NCBI GenBank assembly: GCA_037954665.1
Contig: JBBMOL010000204.1
Location: 62,001 to 126,000, forward strand
Source of the DNA: Laguncularia racemosa
Lineage: Eukaryota > Streptophyta > Magnoliopsida > Myrtales > Combretaceae
DNA: 64,000 bases
Reading direction: 5' to 3'
Made by a program: the position numbers and the translations under genes. Every line of letters starts with the position of its first letter. Within the stretch, counting starts at the first letter, position 1. The notes under the pieces are model-generated. The model saw nothing but the letters and a program-made list of their open reading frames with translations. It searched no databases and was not told the origin of the DNA. Positions 58,501 to 64,000 of the stretch are shown piece after piece.

Positions 58501-60712
58501 AAGGGGGAGAATAGGTTCTGTCCAAAATGACGGTTCTCAAGAGGAGATAATCAGCCAACGCCCTAAAAGAAATGTTGTGCGACCTTCACGTTATAGAGAT
58601 GATAATTTTGTTACAACATTTTCTTGCTTCTTCGCAAATCCGATTGATGATGAAGAACCTTCTTCATATGATGAAGCTAAAGGAGTGAAAGAAGGGAAGC
58701 TGCTATGAAGGAAGAAGTGAATGCCTTGCAGAAAAATCAAACGTGGGACTTGGTTCCGAAACCTCCTGAAGTGCAACCGGTTTCGTGCAAATGGGTCTTT
58801 CGAATCAAAAGGAAGGCCGATGGGACCATAGATCGATTCAAAGCTAGGCTAGTAGCTCGAGGCTTCTCACAAAAATACGGGGAAGACTATGAAGAAACGT
58901 TCAGTCCTGTGGCAAAGATGACTTCAGTACGTATCATCCTAGCATTGGCGGCTTGTGTTGGCTGGAAATTATGGAAGCTTGATGTCAAGAATGCTTTCTT
59001 ATATGGAGAACTGGATCGCCCTATCTATATGGACCAGCCACCTGGGTTTGTGGTTGAGGATCGTCCAAATCTCGTGTGTAAGTTGAAGAAAGCTCTCTAT
59101 AGATTGAAGCAAGCCCCGCGTGCGTGGTACGGGAAAATTGCAGAGTACTTACGTTTTTGCGGCTATGTGGCTTCTGAATCGGATTCAAGTCTTTTCATCA
59201 AGAAACGTCAAGGGCTGATGGTGGTCGTTCTCTTATATGTCGACGACATAATCTTGACGGGCAGCAATTATGTTGAAATCTCCCGTCTTCAGGATGAGCT
59301 TTCATTGCGTTTTGATATGAAGAAGCTAGGAGAGCTGAGCAATTTTCTCGGGTTGCAAGTTGAGAAGTTGGATAATGGAATTTTTGTGTCTCAACTCAGC
59401 TATGCCAAACGACTTGTCGAGAAGTTCAAGATGATTGACGAAAAAAAGCGGTATACACCGCTTGATATGAGCGCGAGACTTCGTCGCGATGAAGGAACAC
59501 GTTTATTAGATCCTCGTCCTTTCCGTGCGCTTGTGGGAAGTCTGATTTATTTGACAATAAAAGGCCGGATATCGCCTTCTCAGTTGGTGTGGTCAGCCGC
59601 TATATGCAGGAGCCGAGGAAGCCACACTTTGAAGAGGCAAAGAAGATTTTGAAGTATGTTAATTCTACTCTTAACATGGGCTTATTTTACAAAAAGGGTG
59701 TAGAATTTTCCTTGCGAGGATTTGCGGATGCTGATTTTTCCGGTGACTTGGATGATCGAAGGTTGACTTCTGGTTTTGTTTTCCTCTGCGAAACTACAAG
59801 TATCTCATGGTGCAGCAAAAAGCAAGGTTCGGTGTCTCTATCCACAACTGAAGCCGAGTACAAAGCATCGGCTCATGCCGCTCAAGAGTGCATTTGGCTT
59901 CGAAGACTCTTTGAAGATTTACATATGCCCATTGATCAGTCTGTTCCTATTCACGGTGATAATCTAAGTGCCATCAAGCTTACGTCGAACCCGGTCTTTC
60001 ACGGAGGACGAAACATATTGAACGGAACACCATTTCATTCGTGAAAAAGTGTTGGACGGAATTATTGAAATGGTCGCAGTAAGAAGTGAAGACAATATTG
60101 CGGATATCTTTACAAAATCACTTCCGAAGGGCTTACTCGAAGATCTACGATCAAAGCTTGGTTTGGTTGAAAGAACATCACTTTAAGGGGGAGTGTTGAG
60201 ATTTTAAAGTAATGTTCTAGAAGGCTAATTTAATTTTAGGATGTTGGTGTTGGATATTTATTGTTGAGTTATTTTATGTGTTGTTTTCCTAGGTCCTTTA
60301 TTGTTAAGTTAATGAGTTTTCTCTTCCAAGGAGTTTTTCAATGCTCCATTAATCTCTAGGCTTCCTCTTATTGGTCTGTTGTTAGGATAATTCTCTTTTT
60401 AAATACTCTTGTAATTTCTCTTCAAAAAAACAGATTGTCTTTTTACAAGTTCTTTAATTCTTCCATTGAGAGAGTTAATTTCTTTCCTCTTTGAACTCCG
60501 ATCTACTTCGGATGTATCAAGACTTGGTTTATCTTTACATATCCATGATTCATTACACACGTTTCCTCAAATCTACAAAAGAGCATAAAATATTATGATT
60601 GATTTGTTACGATAAAATGAATGGAATACGAGGACGGGAAAAATTAGCACTCACAGCACAATAGAAGTAATACGACTATGCTAAAAACGAATATGGGACT
60701 ATTTTTCTGCAT
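55516..60712 (-). CDS. Cysteine-rich peptide gene, copy B, with copia in its intron
   Basis: Exon 1 is 60655-60712 and exon 2 is 55516-55682, both identical base for base to copy A, so the predicted 74-residue peptide is the same. The intron (55683-60654) is 4972 bp rather than 217 bp because a copia element (opposite strand) sits in it, about 100 bases from the acceptor. Donor GTGAGT and acceptor GCAG are unchanged, and the TATA box (60813-60822) and AATAAA (55411-55416) are retained. The gene could still be spliced, but a 5-kb intron with LTR promoters and terminators may reduce or alter output. Identity of the exons despite the insertion suggests it is recent, or that exons are homogenised between copies. 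Confidence 0.6.
55789..56136 (+). repeat. 5' LTR of the copia element (348 bp)
   Basis: It begins TCTTGAGATT where the 3' LTR has TGTTGAGATT, so the terminal TG is mutated to TC. It ends CTTTACA directly before the primer site. Confidence 0.9.
56137..56148 (+). other. Primer binding site, initiator tRNA-Met
   Basis: TGGTATCAGAGC, adjacent to the LTR with no spacer. Confidence 0.9.
56188..57000 (+). pseudogene. Copia gag, frameshifted
   Basis: Frame 56188-56493 starts MEGVSRVAGLGLELLNQSNY and continues with WKTCMESYLVGEDLW, the copia gag N-terminal domain. A frameshift near 56490 and more through 56750 break the middle. The frame reopened at 56748 holds the zinc knuckle CYRCGKLGHIKKYC (56910-56951, C-X2-C-X4-H-X4-C), which binds element RNA. 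Downstream the same frame runs into the protease. Start chosen as the first ATG after the primer site. Confidence 0.75.
57001..57720 (+). pseudogene. Copia protease and pre-integrase region
   Basis: WIVDSGYGHHLTGD (about 57135-57180) has the DSG protease active site. A LKSVYHVPGIQKNLFSVA block follows. The pre-integrase domain LWHARLGHLNMTKL lies near 57537-57580. The frame breaks at about 57600, where the following CEGCQF (zinc-binding Cys pair, about 57645-57665) is in another frame. Confidence 0.8.
57718..58704 (+). pseudogene. Copia integrase
   Basis: RIHSDLMGP (first Asp) and LLFVDDYTRFTWVYF are in frame 57718-57987, as is the second Asp in LRTDNGGEF. The frame shifts at about 57960, and 57929-58708 carries ETPQQNGVAERK (Glu), HLVETCKCWLHAKNLP and the C-terminal FVGYDERRKGWRCMDP-like block with a long acidic linker (ENDTVTLSLSQFSEDSSEEN). 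It would insert cDNA. One frameshift separates the catalytic residues. Confidence 0.85.
58705..59588 (+). pseudogene. Copia reverse transcriptase
   Basis: The longest clean frame in the window (58705-59652, 315 codons). It includes NQTWDLVPKP, CKWVFRIKRKADGTIDRFKA, RLVARGFSQKYGEDYEETFSPV, LDVKNAFLYGELDRPIYMDQP, ALYRLKQAPRAW and the catalytic YVDDIILTG (YVDD at 59236-59247). The domain looks intact. A short frameshift near 59560-59590 precedes RNase H. Confidence 0.9.
59589..60184 (+). pseudogene. Copia RNase H, frameshifted near its end
   Basis: Frame 59589-60044 carries GFADADFSGDLDDRRLTSG, ISWCSKKQGSVSLSTTEAEY and IWLRRLFEDL, then HGDNLSAIKL, the copia RNase H motifs (Asp, Glu, Asp). A lost base near 60010-60020 breaks the usual HTKHIE block. 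The remaining tail (EDNIADIFTKSLPKGLLEDL, about 60093-60150) is in another frame and ends just before the purine tract. Confidence 0.8.
60185..60193 (+). other. Polypurine tract of the copia element
   Basis: AAGGGGGAG immediately before the 3' LTR. Confidence 0.85.
60194..60539 (+). repeat. 3' LTR of the copia element (346 bp)
   Basis: It begins TGTTGAGATT, ends CTTTACA, and is followed by the target duplication TATCC. Confidence 0.9.
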
Positions 60713-60812
60713 TGCTTATTTTCTAGCAAATTCAAAATTTTGGTGCAATTTCCTTAATGTCAAAAGCTATACAGCACCTTTCCAAGATGCATTCTTATAT
60801 AGATTCGGTTTC

Positions 60813-60822
60813 TTATATATAA
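60813..60822 (-). promoter_or_regulatory. TATA box of copy B
   Basis: TTATATATAA, 101 bases upstream of the start codon, the same spacing as in copy A. Confidence 0.45.
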
Positions 60823-61856
60823 ATGCATTGGAAGCCAAATTATTCTTAACTGGATTGGATCACAACAAAATAAACTTGGAAATAGTATATACGGTGTGGC
60901 TTGTTTATCAACTTTTATGAAAAATGTGATGGGGGGATACTTGAGGAGAGAAAACCGGAAAGGAAAGAAAATCAAGCAAAACGCAAGATATAAAGTGTGG
61001 AAATGGAAGGAAATAAGTGGAAATGATTTTTCTTTCAATGATTGAATAATATAAAGGTGGAAATAAGTGATTGAAGATCATAACTTAACTAAATTACCCT
61101 TAATCCTATCCTAATTCATTCCTTGTTTGCTGTACTTTTTGTAACGTGTCACAATATTCAACGAGATCCCTTGAGTTGTTTGTAGATTTGGAGTGAAGCA
61201 AAAGAGGCAACAGATTGGAAATGTTGATACTCCTTTCTGCCCAATTGATCCAAAATCCTTTCGCCATTAAAATTATTTTACAAATGATTTATCCCATTTC
61301 CATTGCTTTCCTTTGATATCCAACGATTTCCTCCCATCCAAGCATAGTGCAAATCATACTGAAAAATCAACTATCATATGCATATTATCTTTTACTTAAA
61401 TTCTTAATCCCCAACAGTTTGAACCATTAGCAAGGCATTCGGACATCAGCATAAAACGTCCTTATATTTAGGGAAAACATGATCGTTGCCATGTCTTCAA
61501 ATTAAGGGATGCGTACATTCCACCTCTTATTCATACCGTAGCATGTGTATGCTATAGATTCGAGCAACTAAATATCTAGAATGTTGTAAAAAATGTATAC
61601 TTTAACTTCTGGAAACAATAATTGTTCAAAATAATTTACAACACCTCAGCAACAAACAACTAAGTATCGAATTGATTGAACTATATAGAAACAATCTACG
61701 TATGTCAAAATGTTTTGGTACGTTACTGCAAATGACTAACGTAGGTATGTAGTCATAACTTGGATTGTTGTTAGTAGTGTGTTTAGCATCGTGGTGGTGT
61801 TGGTGGGAGAGTTGGGATGCTGGGTAGTTGTTGGTCGCTTTTCATGACTATTTTAA

Positions 61857-64000
61857 GAATGTTTTGTAGCTTTTTCTAAGATAAAAATTAGAAGCATAAG
61901 GGAGTAACGACTACACGTGCTGACGAGGTAACAAATGGGGGATTTAGGTAGCTTAAGTTGTACCGGAAACACATCGATTAACTGAGTGAGTTGCTTATTG
62001 TTTTTCTTTATTCTGTTACGTGAATGTTTTAGCTTTAATCTTTCGATTTTTATGCTAATTGTGCATTCCATTTGAAGTTTGGTCATATGTAGTGTCATAA
62101 CAATGTCCCTAAGATATAGTTGTTGGCCTAAGAAACCTTCGATCAATTGCGTTTGTTAATCGCCCCCTACTAGATTTGGGCGGCACTGTAATAGGGTTGT
62201 CCGAAGCACATAATTTCATTGCCCATTAGTCAACTAATGAGAAGTAATTAAGCCATATTTAAGGTATTATTCAATTGCTTTAATGTGGTGTTTAGTCAAT
62301 TTAATTGGGTGTATCAACTGGGATTTTTATCCACTTACACTTCACACCTAATAGAGATACAATAGCCAAATTTAATTTCCACCGACTATGTTATTTTTTT
62401 TGTTTAATTACTTGGACCACTTCTCATTAAGTCATGTGATTTTTAAATTGTTCCTAAGGAAAGTATGCTCTTATACGGATTTGGATTTGATTTGGTTTCA
62501 ATTTATGTTTTCTAGACTTCGATTTGTTTCGATGTTTTCCAACTTCTAGTTAAAGATTTCCTAATTGGTTTGGGAATTGGTTTTTTGAATTAGCATTTTA
62601 GGTCAATCCTACAAAGGGTTTGGGTTTCCTAGGCAAGGCACCATGATCAAAATTTTCGTAGGGTTTCAATTTGCTTAGCCCTGGTTACAGCAATCGCATC
62701 GATAGCGCTAGAGGAATCCTAAGCTTATAGCGACGCATTATATTCTCCTCCAGATATGTTTCATCATACTCCTACTTGGCCAAAATTTTGAATGTAAAAA
62801 TTTTTAGCGTTTACATTTTTTGCCATGGGTATACATCGCGGTGTGACATTATTGTACAAATTGCTGAATTTTAATAAGTTTTAAACCTTGCGTCGACATT
62901 CCCCAATACGAGTATGCCACAAACAGTTCACATTCCGTGGTTTGATGGAATGGCAATAAGTTATTAGAGCTTAGAGAAATTCCACAATTTTTGGCCTTTT
63001 GAAAATGTAGTAAGTATTAAGTAAACATAATTGTGGAAATCGAAAAAGAAATAAGACTGAGCAAGTTCACAAAATGACGCTTTATATTTACGAAACACGT
63101 TTGTAATTTTTTTATTCAAAATTTAATTCCGTCATTTTCTTGTTTCAATGTCCCCTCCATCCTAGAGAGTGAAGCTTACCTCACCCTTTTCAGCCATTGA
63201 TAATGGCAATTGTAGTTATTTTATTGAAAAATAAAAGCCGAAGCGTAGTGCTGGAAACAGAGGAAAAACGATCAAAAACAATAATAAAGATGTTCTTGTT
63301 AGATTATTCTGCATTCCCAATTTTAGCAGAATCAATATTCAGAAAGAAATGATAAAAGCTGCAATATAATTTGATGACGGAGCTGTAAGTTATAGCAATG
63401 TTTATCAATATCAACAATTAGGGAATTGGTGATGGAGGTCTAGCAAAATGAGCAAAGATTTAAGTTTTCACAGTACGAAGTAATTCAGCAAAAATTCCAT
63501 GGAAATTGGAGCAGTTTGGTATATGGCGTCATTTATGTTCTCGTTGCTCATATAAGATAGCAAACGGAAGACTAAAATAAAGGATAAATGTTGCCGCATG
63601 GCATGCATTACGAAGGCATTATTTGAAACACAAGTGTGGATATGGAAAGTACTTATACGAGAACTAATGTGATTACACATCCATGAGAGCATGTGTACAT
63701 GTTGGTTTCCTATATCTAATTGAAAAAAATTTTACATGCAACTGAGATAATCATTTATTGTAGAGAAATAGAATGCATAAAATTGTCGGAGATTGATAGC
63801 CCAACGAATTAGAAAGAGATCACTTAATCGACAACATTCAAAACAAGACGATGGCAATGTGGAATTTTATTCGAGAAGTTTGAATTTTTTTATTAATAGG
63901 CACACCTATCTTGGTTGGTGTACCATGTCCATCCTTTTACAAGATGAACAATTGACAGCAGTTAGCACACACAACGTGCTCGTCACATGTTTTCTAGCTA
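61857..64000. repeat. Next array unit, cut by the window edge
   Basis: Collinear with 53396-55520. It differs from both other units by scattered changes in its left half and is nearly identical in the last 500 bp. Confidence 0.75.
63994..64000 (-). CDS. Cysteine-rich peptide gene, copy C, final codons only
   Basis: CTAGCTA at the edge is the reverse complement of the last Ser codon and TAG stop of exon 2, aligned with 51799-51805 and 55516-55522. The rest of the gene lies outside the window, so only its existence can be inferred. Confidence 0.45.

Larger units (their letters stand above)
55789..60539 (+). mobile_element. Ty1/copia LTR retrotransposon (4751 bp)
   Basis: LTRs are 55789-56136 and 60194-60539, with a perfect 5-bp target duplication TATCC (55784-55788 and 60540-60544). 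The equivalent uninterrupted site is in copy A at 52068-52072. An exact initiator-Met primer site and a purine tract AAGGGGGAG are present. Gene order is gag, protease, integrase, RT, RNase H, as in copia. The LTRs differ by about five substitutions and two one-base indels over 348 bp, so it is fairly young. The polyprotein has several frameshifts, so it is non-autonomous as read. Confidence 0.92.
53396..61856. repeat. Array unit with gene copy B, interrupted by copia
   Basis: After removing 55789-60539 and one copy of the target duplication, the unit is about 3.7 kb and collinear with 49660-53395. Confidence 0.75.
34890..64000. repeat. Tandem array of a ~3.7-kb unit carrying a cysteine-rich peptide gene
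   Basis: Five landmarks recur in fixed order: the stretch near AACGACTACACGTG (49703, 53433, 61893), TCAGCCATTGATAATGGCAA (50988, 54717, 63187; noisier near 37360 and 40780), gene exon 2, gene exon 1, and GGTACGTTACTGCAAATGAC (53250, 61718; noisier near 42980). Spacing between equivalent points is 3717 bp for A to B and, after removing the copia insertion, about 3722 bp for B to C. Units: partial 34890-37335, partial 37336-39300, 40140-43120 (noisy), 49660-53395, 53396-61856 (with copia) and 61857 onward. Insertions: solo LTRs at about 35290-36395 and 37745-38695, a gypsy element at about 43.1-49.66 kb and a copia element at 55789-60539. Confidence 0.8.

Noticed and set aside
1..64000. CRISPR arrays, rRNA and tRNA genes, bacterial-type operons
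   Set aside because: None seen. The only tRNA-like sequences are retrotransposon primer sites.

Overview
This is AT-rich nuclear DNA of a flowering plant, most likely a eudicot. It is packed with LTR retrotransposons (Ty3/gypsy and Ty1/copia with plant-type primer sites), has TATA boxes and a GT-AG intron, and carries a small secreted cysteine-rich peptide gene of plant defensin-like style. The species cannot be named from the sequence. There is one 500-N scaffold gap (32617-33116). Sequence quality varies sharply: about 870-6300, 33117-37100 and 42060-44700 are smeared into homopolymer runs, and 37100-42060 carries many extra bases. Frameshifts in those stretches need not be biological.

Layout. 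1-8837: right part of a minus-strand Ty3/gypsy element of the Tat/Retand kind (gag near 6.3-7.1 kb, tRNA-Asp-type primer site, 5' LTR 7401-8837). 8840-10246: a truncated LTR of another gypsy family, then unassigned DNA. 10247-21045: a plus-strand, non-autonomous gypsy element whose 5' LTR is split by a related minus-strand element, 10666-16777, flanked by the 5-bp duplication CTTTT. Both use an initiator-Met primer site and neither shows a gag gene. 22159-31722: a complete minus-strand Athila-like element (LTRs about 1.34 kb, 5-bp duplication CTACT) with recognisable but broken gag, protease, RT, RNase H and integrase.

From about 34890 to the right edge the window is a tandem array of a roughly 3.7-kb unit, punctured by later insertions: two solo LTRs, one chromovirus-like gypsy element (about 43.1-49.66 kb) and one 4751-bp copia element (55789-60539). 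Each full unit holds, on the minus strand, a two-exon gene that I predict encodes a 74-residue secreted peptide with six cysteines in defensin-like/NCR-like spacing. Copy A (51799-52240) looks intact. Copy B (55516-60712) has identical coding sequence but a copia element in its intron. Copy C begins at the right edge. Degraded remnants lie at about 35.05, 39.2 and 41.6-42.1 kb.

The peptide array is the only plausible host-gene content. Everything else is transposon sequence, solo LTRs or unassigned intergenic DNA. Most retroelement reading frames are broken. The copia element (LTRs about 98.5% identical by eye) is the youngest insertion that can be judged.
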